Positions 1 to 9,194 of a stretch of DNA of 44,266 nt are shown here, one piece after another. The stretch is taken from contig JABXKC010000032.1 in NCBI GenBank assembly GCA_013375495.1, positions 363-44,628 of the forward strand, in the 5' to 3' direction. Position 1 is the first letter of the stretch, and each line of letters opens with the position of its first letter. A program made the translations under genes and the position numbers. Below the pieces are notes generated by a model, which saw only the letters and a list, made by a program, of their open reading frames with translations, was not told the origin of the DNA and searched no databases. Source of the DNA: Promethearchaeota archaeon (GTDB taxonomy: Archaea; Asgardarchaeota; Lokiarchaeia; Sigynarchaeales; SOKP01).

Positions 1-1
1 A

Positions 2-289
2 GTGGACCTAATTATTAATCCTGCCTTTACTCCTGTTACAGCAGATTTTAAAGCAGCACACTTCGATGCTCGCAGATCAATTTATGCTTACTGTTTCTTT
101 GCTAACATTGGAGAATACGGCAATTCCCTAATATATACTCCAGAAAAAGAAAGAATCGAAAGAACGCTACCACCTAAGGAAGAAGGTTTAATTTTTAAGG
201 ATATTGATTTATTTAAACTACGTTCAGAACGGAAAAAATGGCAGAAAATACATGAAAAAGAAAAAAAGTTTATACAAAGCACTCGATAA
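2..289 (+). CDS. Carbon-nitrogen hydrolase (nitrilase superfamily), C-terminal fragment
   Basis: The reading frame is open at the left edge, so this is the last ~95 residues of a longer protein and the GTG at position 2 is probably an internal codon. What is visible fits the C-terminal half of the nitrilase fold: a strand ending in INPAFTP, then FANIGEYGNSLIYTP, which matches the segment after the catalytic cysteine where family members read roughly N..G...GGS.I..P. It ends with the usual EGLIFKDIDLFKLRSERKKW strand and helix. The Glu-Lys-Cys triad lies outside the window, so substrate and activity cannot be judged. The family hydrolyses C-N bonds in amides or nitriles in the cytoplasm. The tail is basic and ends in FIQSTR. 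About 190 bases without a recognisable gene follow. Confidence 0.7.
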   Translation: MDLIINPAFTPVTADFKAAHFDARRSIYAYCFFANIGEYGNSLIYTPEKERIERTLPPKEEGLIFKDIDLFKLRSERKKWQKIHEKEKKFIQSTR

Positions 290-476
290 CTTTGATCACA
301 AAGAGATTGATGATATTTAATATCCATTCTGAATAATAAACTAGAAAGAAGTATAATTTAAGGTTCTTTTTTTCAAATATTTATTATACTTTGACTCACT
401 TTCATTTTAAAAATCTTTTCAAATTATCTTTATTATTCATTTTATCTTAATTTAAGATGGCTAATAGGTAAGAAAC

Positions 477-1346
477 ATGCAAAATAATGTATTAATTGGG
501 ACTTCTGGGTGGGGGTATGACGAGTGGTTAGGACCCTTTTACCCTAAAAGTTTGAAGAAGGAAGATTATCTTTCTTATTATTCGGAGATTTTTTACACGA
601 ACGAGATAAACACTACTTTCTATAATATTCCTTCCAAGTGGGTTGTAAAGAGCTGGGCAGATAAAACACCGTCTGATTTTGTGTTTACAGCGAAAATGTA
701 TAAATCGATCACTCACGAGCATAAGCTGGATATTGATTCAAGCGTAGGTGACTTACAAAGATATTTAGACGCGATGGAGCCATTAATTGCATCTAGAAAA
801 CTTTTAGGCTTCTTAATACAATTGCCACCCTCTTTTAATAAAGTCGATCATTTCGGCAATTTAAAAGAATTTATTCGACATTGGCCTGGTAATCCAAAAG
901 CAGATGGGTATCATTTGATAATAGAATTCAGGCATTTATCTTGGATGGACGACGATGTTTTTGAGTATTTAAAAAAGAATGAGCTAACCTATTGTGCGGT
1001 AATAGAGCCTTTATTGCCTCCTAGAATGGATGTTACCGATCCTCAATTTGCGTATATAAGATTTCACGGTTATGGGAAATCTATCTGGTTTGACTACTAT
1101 TTTAAAGAGGAGGAGATTAGGAAATGGGCTATTTCAATTAAGGAAGTAATTGATAAAACCGATCGGGTTGGAATTTATTTTAATAATCATTTTTCGGGTT
1201 ATGCTGCTAAAAATTCTCTAATGATGATGCAAGAATTAGATATACATCCTAGAAACGAGCCTAAAAAAGTAAGTTTGTTAGATATCAAGAAAAAATCTGG
1301 GACATATTCTTCGGGTCAAACGGGGTTAGATAAATTTTTAAATTAG
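477..1346 (+). CDS. DUF72 (YecE-like) TIM-barrel protein
   Basis: A 289-residue protein starting at ATG. The N-terminus carries the DUF72 signature GTSGWGYDEW (about residues 9-18) followed by FYPKSLKKEDYLSYYSEIF and NTTFYNIP, the usual family pattern of G.SGW.Y..W...FYP and E.N.TFY..P. Later conserved pieces are FTAKMYKSITHEH, LGFLIQLPPSF, IIEFRHLSW, YIRFHGYG and the C-terminal YFNNHFSGYAAKNSLMM. Length is slightly above the common ~250 residues because of a polar tail after about residue 262. The fold resembles an endonuclease IV-like TIM barrel, but the family has no established reaction. It stands alone between the nitrilase fragment and the ketopantoate reductase, with about 65 bases to the latter. 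Family assignment is secure; function is unknown. Confidence 0.9.
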   Translation: MQNNVLIGTSGWGYDEWLGPFYPKSLKKEDYLSYYSEIFYTNEINTTFYNIPSKWVVKSWADKTPSDFVFTAKMYKSITHEHKLDIDSSVGDLQRYLDAMEPLIASRKLLGFLIQLPPSFNKVDHFGNLKEFIRHWPGNPKADGYHLIIEFRHLSWMDDDVFEYLKKNELTYCAVIEPLLPPRMDVTDPQFAYIRFHGYGKSIWFDYYFKEEEIRKWAISIKEVIDKTDRVGIYFNNHFSGYAAKNSLMMMQELDIHPRNEPKKVSLLDIKKKSGTYSSGQTGLDKFLN

Positions 1347-1410
1347 ACTGTTAATTTACCTTATAAATATTCACGGATACGATCTATTGGTAGGAAGAGT
1401 TAGGTAGATT

Positions 1411-2403
1411 TTGAGCCGGAAATTGTTGAAAATAGGTTTTATTGGTGCAGGTTCTATTGGGAGTATGTTTGGCGGATATCTTGCTTCTATTCATACTGAT
1501 GAAAATCCAATAGAGATTATTTTTTTTTGTAGACAGGGACATAAAAACGCGATTAACAAAAATGGTTTAGAACTAATCGCTGCGGACGAGAATTTGATAC
1601 TAACTACCGTTAAAGCGTATGAGAGCTCTAGGGAGTTCCTCGAAGCATTTATTGTTGATAAAGATTATCATTTTGATTATCTTTTCATAACTACTAAAGC
1701 ATACGACAGTGAGAAAGCGATGCTTCACTATAAAAAGTTAATTGATTCATGTAGTTGGTTAGTTATTCTACAGAATGGCGTTGGGAACGAGGAAATAGTG
1801 AAAAAATATTGCGAAGAGGAAAAAGTTATAAGAATAGTAACTTCACACGGTGCACTAATGGAGAGTTCGGGAAAAGTGCGCCATACCGGAATAGGATTTA
1901 CGAAAATTGGATTTGCGTTTTTGAAACCTCAAATTACAGATCCAGTGTATGAGAAATTAATTTTATTAAAAAGCTTACTTGAAGCGGGAGGAATAAAAAC
2001 TGAAATCGTAGACGATATAATTACTTGTTCTTGGGAAAAGGCATTTGTTAATATTGGAATAAACGCGATTGGTGCTTTAACTCGCCTGAATAACGGTGAG
2101 CTTTTAGAAAATGAATATTTGAAGCGGATTATGGGTATTGCTGTTAAAGAGGCTTTAGAAGTAGCAAAATTAAGAGGAATAGCTCTTTCTGAAAGAGATT
2201 ATATAGATTTAATGTATTCTGTCGCTGAAAAGACGTATAACAATAAAAACTCAATGTTGCAAGACATTCTAAAGGATAAACCTACAGAAATTGACTTTCT
2301 TAACGGTAAAATTGTAGAATTTGCAAAAGAGTTAGATATAGAGGTACCGATAAACGAGTTATTAACATTTTTGATAAAAGGATTAGAAAGATCATTCAGA
2401 TAG
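1411..2403 (+). CDS. panE: 2-dehydropantoate 2-reductase (ketopantoate reductase)
   Basis: Reduces ketopantoate to pantoate with NAD(P)H, an early step of coenzyme A synthesis in the cytoplasm. The Rossmann motif GAGSIG is at residues 12-17. It is followed by TTKAYDSEKAM with the family lysine, QNGVGNEE, and the C-terminal helical domain with SWEKAFVNIGINAIGAL, as expected for PanE/ApbA. The 330-residue length is normal. The start is TTG at 1411; TTG codons at 1423 and 1426 are alternatives, and no in-frame ATG precedes the nucleotide-binding motif. Two further archaeal CoA enzymes are in the window (3038-3841 and 27349-28308), which supports the pantoate role. PanE relatives act on other 2-ketoacids, so the exact substrate is inferred. 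Confidence 0.87.
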   Translation: MSRKLLKIGFIGAGSIGSMFGGYLASIHTDENPIEIIFFCRQGHKNAINKNGLELIAADENLILTTVKAYESSREFLEAFIVDKDYHFDYLFITTKAYDSEKAMLHYKKLIDSCSWLVILQNGVGNEEIVKKYCEEEKVIRIVTSHGALMESSGKVRHTGIGFTKIGFAFLKPQITDPVYEKLILLKSLLEAGGIKTEIVDDIITCSWEKAFVNIGINAIGALTRLNNGELLENEYLKRIMGIAVKEALEVAKLRGIALSERDYIDLMYSVAEKTYNNKNSMLQDILKDKPTEIDFLNGKIVEFAKELDIEVPINELLTFLIKGLERSFR

Positions 2404-2408
2404 GGAGA

Positions 2409-2933
2409 TCATGGTTTTAGGGTCATGTAGTATGCACTTTCCCCGTCTCTGTAGTACCTTTCTTTTATGCTATGAGTAACGTAATTAAATTTCTCGTACA
2501 GATTAATCGCAGTATAGTTACTCACTCTTACTTCCAATACAAACTCGTCTATCTTATATTTTTTTAAGTTTTTCATAGAATTGGACATTAAGGCTGTAGC
2601 GACTCCTAGGCGTTTATAATCTTTAAAAACAGCTATAGATACGAGATGTCCTTTATTTACTAGCTTTAAACTACTTATTGCTGGAGTTCGTTCAACTCTC
2701 CACATAATATATCCAATAATTTTTCCGATATCATTGCACGCAACAAGGAAAGATTCTGGATAATTATCCAATATGCTTTTGTAGAAAAAGTAGGGATAAT
2801 CTTCTGGTAATTCTTTTTCGTTTACTTCAATAACTGCTTCTAGATCTTCTAGAGTACATCTTCTTATTATTATTGGCTTAATATCACTTAGATTGTCTGA
2901 GTAATTAATACGAGTTTCTTTGTCTGTACCCAT
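2409..2933 (-). CDS. GNAT-family N-acetyltransferase, RimI/Ard1-like
   Basis: A 174-residue single-domain acetyltransferase using acetyl-CoA. The GNAT order is visible: IIIRRCTLEDLEAVIEVN (strand 1 and helix 1), YPYFFYKSILDNYPESFLVA, GYIMWRVE, then VSIAVFKDYKRLGVATALM, which is the Q/RxxGxG/A pyrophosphate-binding loop, and LEVRVSNYTAINLYEKFNY, which is typical of RimI and NatA catalytic subunits. The last part (ERYYRDGESAYYMTL) is also characteristic of the archaeal Nat enzymes that acetylate protein N-termini. The first ~20 residues are an extra polar segment. It converges with panE, leaving only 5 bases between stop codons. Protein N-terminal acetylation is the likely job, but ribosomal protein or small-molecule substrates cannot be excluded. 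Confidence 0.85.
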   Translation of the reverse strand: MGTDKETRINYSDNLSDIKPIIIRRCTLEDLEAVIEVNEKELPEDYPYFFYKSILDNYPESFLVACNDIGKIIGYIMWRVERTPAISSLKLVNKGHLVSIAVFKDYKRLGVATALMSNSMKNLKKYKIDEFVLEVRVSNYTAINLYEKFNYVTHSIKERYYRDGESAYYMTLKP

Positions 2934-3037
2934 AGTTGTATGAGCTCACATTGTAGTTCTTGATCTATAAAATATTTGCTAAATATTTATTATTTTAGAA
3001 ATTTTTAAGCTTTTTTAATTGGTAAAAAGGTTTAAAT

Positions 3038-3841
3038 TCAATCGTTTAAAATTTTGAAGGCGTCTTTTTTTTGTCTTTTTATATATTGAATTATTGTATC
3101 TAAAGACGCTTGAATATTACGTTTATTATTAAAATTATCCACAATGTTTTTTAATTCTTCTTTTTCGGAGTTTTTAAGTTTTTTAGCAATATTAATCATT
3201 TCAGACAATGCTCTTGCAATATCATCTACGATGGTTATATCAGCCCATAACGATGTTCGGCTGATTGGATTTAAATCAACTGCGATTACTTTTTTTCCGA
3301 TTTTTTTCAAAGCCTTTGTTCTATCTCCGTCTTCTAAAGGGACAAATACGACATCAGCTATTTTAATGCCATTGGGATCGACATTTCTTCTATTGCTAGA
3401 AAGTTCTTCAATTTCAACCATTTTTGTTTCTTCTATCCCTAGCATCGTTTCAGCTCCCGCATCCTCCAGAACTTTCTTAATTGCTTCTATTCTTCCCTCT
3501 TTTCTATAAAACAAGTTAATTTCAAGGGGGGCATTTATTAATTTTGATAGTTCTACCAACTTTCTAGGGCATAATGCCGCAGTATTCCCATTAACACTTA
3601 TAATCGGATGATTGGCAAGGTATAATAGCGCAACGGCTGCTTCTATAGCTTCTTTTGCGATCTCACTAGTTTTCTCTCCCAACATGTAATCAAAGCATTC
3701 TCCTCTACCATGAGCGATAAGTCCTGCTTCAGCAACGATCAATTTTTTCATTCCTTCAATGATTTTATGTCTATATTTTAGACTTTCATAGCGAGGATGA
3801 TCTTTAGGGACATCGTGATCTTGGTTATTATTTGTAGGCAT
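3038..3841 (-). CDS. 4-phosphopantoate--beta-alanine ligase (phosphopantothenate synthetase)
   Basis: The archaea-specific enzyme (COG1701/DUF137) that joins 4-phosphopantoate and beta-alanine with ATP to give 4-phosphopantothenate, replacing bacterial PanC and PanK. Conserved blocks are easy to see: HPRYESLKYRHKIIEGM, GLIAHGRGECFDYMLGEKT, HPIISVNGNTAAL, PLEINLFYRKEGR, ADVVFVPLEDGDRTKAL and VIAVDLNPISRTSLWADITI. At 267 residues it is normal length. A short polar N-terminus precedes HPRY. It is divergent from prf1, and an ACTATATAAAC element lies about 30 bases upstream of its ATG, which suggests a leaderless or nearly leaderless transcript. Its pathway partner pantoate kinase is at 27349-28308 and a ketopantoate reductase at 1411-2403. 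Confidence 0.93.
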   Translation of the reverse strand: MPTNNNQDHDVPKDHPRYESLKYRHKIIEGMKKLIVAEAGLIAHGRGECFDYMLGEKTSEIAKEAIEAAVALLYLANHPIISVNGNTAALCPRKLVELSKLINAPLEINLFYRKEGRIEAIKKVLEDAGAETMLGIEETKMVEIEELSSNRRNVDPNGIKIADVVFVPLEDGDRTKALKKIGKKVIAVDLNPISRTSLWADITIVDDIARALSEMINIAKKLKNSEKEELKNIVDNFNNKRNIQASLDTIIQYIKRQKKDAFKILND

Positions 3842-3868
3842 AATTATTAAAGTTCATAATAAGAGTTG

Positions 3869-3880
3869 TTTATATAGTTT
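3869..3880 (-). promoter_or_regulatory. Probable TATA box between divergent phosphopantoate ligase and prf1 genes
   Basis: On the minus strand the element reads about ACTATATAAAC, ending roughly 28-30 bases before the ligase ATG at 3841. This is the spacing for an archaeal TATA box with a very short or absent leader. On the plus strand the same palindrome-like stretch lies about 60 bases before the prf1 ATG at 3935, so it could serve both directions. No BRE was scored. Confidence 0.45.
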
Positions 3881-3934
3881 GAAATAAAGAAAAACTATTA
3901 ATCTTTTGGATCCTTTTTATTTTTGTTGATAAAT

Positions 3935-5209
3935 ATGAGTTCCCCCGAAAAACGGAAAAGTAAAGATTTACAGGTATTTCAGACAAAACGGTTATTAAGT
4001 GAGTTAAAGGAGAAGAAGGGCTTTCACACAGAGTTAGTTTCTTTATATATTCCTCACGATCGTAAAATTTCGGATGTGACTAATCACCTTAAGAACGAAA
4101 TAAGCGAAAGTCAGAATATCAAATCAAAACTTACCCGGAAAAATGTATTGGATAGTATATCAAGTTTGTTGGGTCAGCTAAAAAACATAAAAGAAGTTCC
4201 TGAAAATGGATTAGTAATGTTTTCAGGAGCGATCCCACAAAACAATACTCCCGGAACTGAAAGAAACGAATTATACATTGTGAATCCTCCTGATAAAGTT
4301 TTAACCTTTAGATACCATTGCGCAAGTGAATTCTTATTAGAGCCATTAGAGGAGATGCTTCAAACAAAGGAAACGTATGGATTACTTGTCGTAGGGCGAA
4401 AAGAGGCTGCTGTAGGATATCTTACTGGTAATAACGTAGAAATTGTGAGAGAGTTCACTTCTGGGGTTCACGGTAAGCATCGAGCGGGGGGTCAATCGCA
4501 AAAAAGATTTGAACGGCAAATGGAAGAAGCGGAAACCAGGTTTTACAGAAGAATCTCTGAAGAAGTCAACAAATTATTTCTTGGTATAGAGGATTTACAA
4601 GGAATTTTTATTGGAGGACCAGGTCCATCTAAAGAAAAATACGTAAACGATGAAAGTTTAGATTATCGGCTACGAGATAAAATTTTAGATGTTGTAGACC
4701 TAGGTTATGGGGGAAGAGAAGGAATTCGTGCATTGATTGAAAAGATAAAAGATAAAATAGCTAACGTAAAATACATTAAAGAAAAGGAAGTTATGCAACT
4801 TTTTTTAAATGAGATTTCAAACGACACGGGAATGGTAGCCTATGGTCTTGAAGAAGTACAGAAAGCTTTAACTATGGGTGCTGTAGACAAATTAATACTT
4901 TCTGAAAAATTAGATACATTTCAAGTAAATATAGAGTGTACAAATTGTAACTATAAGGAATCTCGAACTGCGAGAGAACAAGAGCTTGGTAAATTAGAGA
5001 CTACAATTCAAGAGGAGAGATGCCCTGAATGTGATTCTAACTCGTTTAACATTGTAAAAACAGTTTTACTTATAGAGGAGCTTGGGTCCTTAGCAGAAAC
5101 TGTGGGAACTGAGGTTATTATTATTTCTCCAGATACTGAAGAAGGAGAAATGTTATACAGTACATTTGGAGGAATAGTTGCTATTCTTCGGTTTAAACTT
5201 ACGTATTAA
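3935..5209 (+). CDS. prf1: Peptide chain release factor aRF1
   Basis: Recognises all three stop codons in the A site and triggers peptide release; the archaeal counterpart of eRF1. The start is ATG at 3935; in-frame TTG codons at 3923 and 3926 would add four residues (MLIN) of no recognised value. Decoding motifs are present: NIKS at residues 61-64 and YxCxxxF as YHCASEF near 127-133. The catalytic GGQ is at 185-187 in HRAGGQSQKRFER. The C-terminal domain carries CTNC and CPEC pairs, the zinc-binding mini-domain common in archaeal RF1. Length (424 residues) is typical. Divergent from the CoA gene, and followed about 100 bases later by the Get3-like ATPase on the same strand. Confidence 0.97.
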   Translation: MSSPEKRKSKDLQVFQTKRLLSELKEKKGFHTELVSLYIPHDRKISDVTNHLKNEISESQNIKSKLTRKNVLDSISSLLGQLKNIKEVPENGLVMFSGAIPQNNTPGTERNELYIVNPPDKVLTFRYHCASEFLLEPLEEMLQTKETYGLLVVGRKEAAVGYLTGNNVEIVREFTSGVHGKHRAGGQSQKRFERQMEEAETRFYRRISEEVNKLFLGIEDLQGIFIGGPGPSKEKYVNDESLDYRLRDKILDVVDLGYGGREGIRALIEKIKDKIANVKYIKEKEVMQLFLNEISNDTGMVAYGLEEVQKALTMGAVDKLILSEKLDTFQVNIECTNCNYKESRTAREQELGKLETTIQEERCPECDSNSFNIVKTVLLIEELGSLAETVGTEVIIISPDTEEGEMLYSTFGGIVAILRFKLTY

Positions 5210-5307
5210 AACGATATTCATAACTTTTATCGTAATAATAATAGTTTTCATTAAACTATAAGATAATAATGTTAGTTGAAGTCAAATAGAATAATGGTGT
5301 GATAAGG

Positions 5308-6291
5308 ATGAAATTAGACGAAATGTTATTGAAGCTAAAAATAATTATGTTTGGGGGGAAAGGGGGAGTTGGAAAGACTACCTGCGCTTCAAGTGCAGCA
5401 ATATGGACAGCAGAACACGGGAGAAACACATTAATCATTAGTACGGATCCTGCTCATTCGTTAGGAGATAGTCTAGGAGTGAATCTTCCGCCAGGCGAGG
5501 CAACAAAGATACCAGGGGTAAAAAATTTAACCGCTTTAGAAATAGATCCAAAAGCAGATGTTTCAGAATACAAAGGACTAACATCCATAAATCCCCTAGA
5601 AGGAGCTGATATGCCTGATGTCATGGGGGGATTTCCTTTGATGGAAGATTTACAAGATATGACATCAATGAGTCCTCCAGGTATAGACGAAGCTCTCGCT
5701 TTATTGAAAGTGCTAGAGTTTATTGAGACCGAGCACGATTACGATTTAGTTATATTCGATACTGCGCCGACAGGACATACGCTTAGGTTTTTAAGCCTTC
5801 CAGAAACATTATCGGGATGGATTGGCAAATTATTGAAGATGAGATTAAAACTAGGAAATCTAATGGGATTAATGAAAAGTTTGTTTACGAGCGCAGATAA
5901 AAAAAAAGATAATTCATTAGAGGTTCTAGAAAGATTAAAAGACTCAATTCTCAATGTGCGAGATGATCTTACTAACCCTTTAAAAAATTCCTTTGTAATC
6001 GTCATGATACCAGAAGAAATGGCAATTTCAGAAACAGGACGCCTTCTAAACGAGTTGTATAAGTATAATATACCCGTTTCAAATGTTGTAGTTAACAATT
6101 TATATCAAGATGAAGACGATTTATGCGATTTCTGTATATCTCGGAGAAAGATGCAAAACCGTAATTTAGCAAAGATAAAGGAAGTTTTCGAAGAAGGGTT
6201 TGGTAAGAATTTAATAGAAATACCACTTTTCCGGGAAGAAATTAGAGAATACGAAAAATTAAAAGAATTTAGCGAACATCTTACAAAGTAA
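5308..6291 (+). CDS. get3: Get3/ArsA-family ATPase
   Basis: A P-loop ATPase of the ArsA/Get3 family. Residues 16-24 hold the deviant Walker A GGKGGVGKT; then come switch I as STDPAHSLGDSLG and switch II as FDTAPTGHTLRFLSLP. A CxxC pair occurs in DLCDFCISRRKMQ, matching the zinc-binding dimer motif of Get3 (C..C.aR.KMQ), which bacterial ArsA lacks. This favours the tail-anchored-protein targeting branch over arsenite export. The hydrophobic helices rich in Met and Leu (FPLMEDLQDM and GKLLKMRLKLGNLMGLMKSLF) resemble the client-binding groove. It is a single, not tandem, NTPase unit of 327 residues. ATG 5308 is chosen because GGTGTGAT, similar to the 16S anti-SD complement, lies four bases upstream; GTG 5299 is possible. 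No metal-resistance genes are nearby. Confidence 0.88.
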   Translation: MKLDEMLLKLKIIMFGGKGGVGKTTCASSAAIWTAEHGRNTLIISTDPAHSLGDSLGVNLPPGEATKIPGVKNLTALEIDPKADVSEYKGLTSINPLEGADMPDVMGGFPLMEDLQDMTSMSPPGIDEALALLKVLEFIETEHDYDLVIFDTAPTGHTLRFLSLPETLSGWIGKLLKMRLKLGNLMGLMKSLFTSADKKKDNSLEVLERLKDSILNVRDDLTNPLKNSFVIVMIPEEMAISETGRLLNELYKYNIPVSNVVVNNLYQDEDDLCDFCISRRKMQNRNLAKIKEVFEEGFGKNLIEIPLFREEIREYEKLKEFSEHLTK

Positions 6292-6293
6292 CC

Positions 6294-7253
6294 TTATTCT
6301 TTTATCCCTTTTACATATGTGCAGTAGAGACATAAGTTAGTATTACCGCACGGGTATCCACATTCTTTACAGGTGTTATAAGATGTTGCCTTATAATAAT
6401 TAGATAGAATTTCAGACATTTCTAAAAAGCCATTAAGCAAATTGAATTCAATTTCAGGACTAAATTTCTTCAATTCTTGAATGAATTCAAGAACTCTTTT
6501 TCTTAAAATCGGATCTTTTTCTCTATAGGGACAATGCGAAGGGTAGTATTCAATTTTTTTCAAGTTTGAGTAGAGGAAGATTTCTTCTTCTGGAATTTTC
6601 ATTAAAGGGGTGATTCTTTTAACAAAATACTTTTTAAATTCGCCAGTCTCTTTTTTAAACATATACTGATTAGCTATGAGTTTAAATCTTTTAAATAAAA
6701 TGTTCATCAAAAATGTTTCCGCGATATCTGTCAAGTTGTGGCCCATAGCTAGAACATCTGCTCCTAGATCTTTTGCAGTTTCGTTCAACAACCTTCTTCG
6801 AAGTGTAGCGCAAAAATTGCATGCGTATTTGTGTTCTTCCGCGTTATTTTTTAAATCTACAATTTCATCTAAAGTCTTTCCTGTTTTTTCTTTAAATGAT
6901 ACAATAATGTGTTCAATACTATACTTCTTGCAAAAATTAATAGCGTTGTTAATACTGTTGGCTCTGTAATTTCGAATACCCTCGTCGATGGTAACTGCGA
7001 TTATCGGTTTTGAATGATAGTTATTTTCTTGGATTTTAATAAGATTATAAAGTAATGCAAGAGAATCTTTTCCGCCAGAAACTCCAACAACGATTTTGTC
7101 TTTGGATTTCAGCATTTTGTACTTAGATATTGTCTGGAAGATATTTTTTTCGATTCTATTTGTAAAACAAGTGGTACAAATTAACTCGCCGGAATATTTT
7201 CTATGAACAACTATAGTTTTTGTATTGCAGTAGTCGCAAGTAGCAGTTTTCAT
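6294..7253 (-). CDS. ncsA: tRNA 2-thiolation protein, NcsA/TtuA/Ctu1 family
   Basis: A PP-loop ATPase predicted to 2-thiolate uridine in tRNA. ATG 7253 is used because it places the N-terminal zinc finger (C6, C9, C26, C29) right at the start; an upstream TTG at 7328 would overlap the next gene. The ATP-binding loop is VGVSGGKDSLALL. The catalytic CxxC is in CNFCATLRRRLL, and a third cysteine is in SHCPYREKDPILRKR, matching the three cysteines that hold an iron-sulfur cluster in TtuA. A second zinc finger closes the protein (CKECGYPCGNTNLCLYC). The 319-residue length is typical. U34 (Ctu1-like) and U54 (TtuA-like) modification cannot be distinguished from sequence alone. It lies downstream of the site-2 protease gene on the same strand. 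Confidence 0.88.
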   Translation of the reverse strand: MKTATCDYCNTKTIVVHRKYSGELICTTCFTNRIEKNIFQTISKYKMLKSKDKIVVGVSGGKDSLALLYNLIKIQENNYHSKPIIAVTIDEGIRNYRANSINNAINFCKKYSIEHIIVSFKEKTGKTLDEIVDLKNNAEEHKYACNFCATLRRRLLNETAKDLGADVLAMGHNLTDIAETFLMNILFKRFKLIANQYMFKKETGEFKKYFVKRITPLMKIPEEEIFLYSNLKKIEYYPSHCPYREKDPILRKRVLEFIQELKKFSPEIEFNLLNGFLEMSEILSNYYKATSYNTCKECGYPCGNTNLCLYCTYVKGIKE

Positions 7254-7308
7254 AAAAACATTATAGCTGTTATCAAGATTGTTTATGAAAATCACATCAA
7301 CATATTTA

Positions 7309-9102
7309 TTATAGCCAAAAAAGACCAAATCCGAAATTCAAAAAGGATAGTACGAAGTTCCCAATAATGAGACCTAACGCTATAATTCGTATAATATTCA
7401 TAACTGTGCTTTTGATTTTTCTTTTATCGTCATACCAATATTCGTAGGTAACTTCAAATACTGAATTTATTTTAAGTTTAGTGGTTTCCGGTAAGGTAAC
7501 TAACACCGTATCTTTAAATCCATCTCCTATTTTGTCAACTAGTTCATAGTTGTCTTTTCCTAAGAGTATTTCACTGTTGGGATCCCCTTTCTCAGCATCT
7601 TTTAGTAATATTTTTACAGATTCTACGTATTCAACGCGATATTCTGTTAATTTGCATTCGGTATCGGTTCCCTTATATATTAAGCGATCTTTTTTCTTCC
7701 TTTTAGAATTATAATTTTCTCCAAATTTCCAGTTCACTAATACCTTTAAGAACCTATCGCCATCAAATATAGGCAAGGGCATCATATTAAATAGTGTTAT
7801 GGAAAAGGAAATCGTAAAGAGCCACGCCAATTCTCTTATCCAAAAATCTGGCCAATTACTTGTAAAAAATTTTGCGAAATCATTTTTATGCATCCAATAG
7901 TAAGTACTTAGAATTCCCACACGTACGCCAACAACCTTAACTTCTAAAATGTAATCAATTCCCAGATCTGAAGTTAGGTTGATCGCTTTTAGATTAAAGT
8001 TAGTTAAGAATAACTCTAAAGTGTATCCGCCCGATGTATCTATTGCGGTTCCATTAATTTCTTTAATTAATATATTTGTCACAGAATCACTTGAATAGTT
8101 ATAAGTTATTCTTAACCCCGTTCCATTAGGTATATAGTTATAACGGATTCCTATATCGTATTGAGGTCCTATAGTAACGTTTTTGTTAGAATGTAGATCA
8201 GTAACGGGATTATAAGTTCTAAAGGTTAAGTTGTCTCCGATTGAGAATTTAACACTTGTGGTGTTTCTTAGCACTGAAGTAAGACTAATATTTTTATTTA
8301 AATCCAAGAATAGGAAATCTGTGTCTGGATCCTCTGAATTCTTTATGGCAAGAATGGCGTCGGAAGGTTCAAGATTTTCAGGGTTAAATCCTCCCTCCTG
8401 AGCGGGTATAACACTATAAACTTGGGTAACTTGCGTATAAAAAGGAGAAACTAACAATGGAAAACCAATTATTAATAAAAGTGCTATGCCCGCGGTTATT
8501 GCGTTTACAAAAGTTCCTGCTGCTGCAATTCTTAACCGGGTATTTCTATGAAATTTTGATGATCTTAATTCTCTTTCATCAACTTCTACGAATGCGCCAA
8601 AACCTACCAAGTAAAACAATCCTACACCCATTACACCAGTTGATTTAATTTCTACTCCATCGTTATTAGCAGAGATTCCGTGTGCAAACTCGTGAGTAGT
8701 CATAACGAATAATAAGGGTAATATCATGTAAAATAAGGTGGGCAAACCGATAGTAACTCCAGGGATGAGCGGAGTAATCACATTTCCTGGACTTGGATTA
8801 AAAAGTAATTGAATTATGTTTATATAGAAGAAAAAAAACCCAAATATTGTAAATCCAAATGACACAAAAATTCCAATATTCCAAAAAATTCGCCAAAACC
8901 TTGGAGATTTTCTTGAGATTTTTCTAATAAAATTGTTGAGCTTTTTAGTTTTAAATAAGATTAAAAGGGGAAAAAATAAGCTGTATGATTCTTTCCTGTT
9001 TTTTAACGCGAAGACAAATACGATTACGATAATCCAAAAGATTAACGATATGAGAAACCAAGGATTTAGGAGGAAATCTGTAATAATATTAAGTAAACTC
9101 AT
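7309..9102 (-). CDS. Site-2 protease family (M50) membrane metallopeptidase
   Basis: An integral-membrane zinc protease of 597 residues. The N-terminus has several hydrophobic segments (around residues 10-30, 75-95 and 105-130). The zinc-binding HEFAHG follows within a membrane helix, and the second motif NMMPLPIFDGDRFL supplies the Asp ligand (NxxPxxxxDG pattern). Between the motifs sits a long (~230 residue) extracytoplasmic region containing VYSVIPAQEGGFNPENLEPSDAI, which resembles a PDZ-like domain inserted in archaeal S2P proteins. The end has a further non-membrane block and one hydrophobic helix. S2P enzymes cleave transmembrane segments of signalling proteins; the substrate here is unknown. 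Homologues with this large C-terminal region are common in archaea. Confidence 0.88.
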   Translation of the reverse strand: MSLLNIITDFLLNPWFLISLIFWIIVIVFVFALKNRKESYSLFFPLLILFKTKKLNNFIRKISRKSPRFWRIFWNIGIFVSFGFTIFGFFFFYINIIQLLFNPSPGNVITPLIPGVTIGLPTLFYMILPLLFVMTTHEFAHGISANNDGVEIKSTGVMGVGLFYLVGFGAFVEVDERELRSSKFHRNTRLRIAAAGTFVNAITAGIALLLIIGFPLLVSPFYTQVTQVYSVIPAQEGGFNPENLEPSDAILAIKNSEDPDTDFLFLDLNKNISLTSVLRNTTSVKFSIGDNLTFRTYNPVTDLHSNKNVTIGPQYDIGIRYNYIPNGTGLRITYNYSSDSVTNILIKEINGTAIDTSGGYTLELFLTNFNLKAINLTSDLGIDYILEVKVVGVRVGILSTYYWMHKNDFAKFFTSNWPDFWIRELAWLFTISFSITLFNMMPLPIFDGDRFLKVLVNWKFGENYNSKRKKKDRLIYKGTDTECKLTEYRVEYVESVKILLKDAEKGDPNSEILLGKDNYELVDKIGDGFKDTVLVTLPETTKLKINSVFEVTYEYWYDDKRKIKSTVMNIIRIIALGLIIGNFVLSFLNFGFGLFWL

Positions 9103-9194
9103 GAAGGTTTATTTCATTGCATATTTTTTAATAAAATTGTTAATTAAGAATAGAAATTAAGCTTATTTATTTTAATTTACAATTAAATGAATGT

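Noticed and set aside
3144..3509. Plus-strand frame opposite the phosphopantoate ligase
   Set aside because: Shadow frame of a conserved CoA gene.
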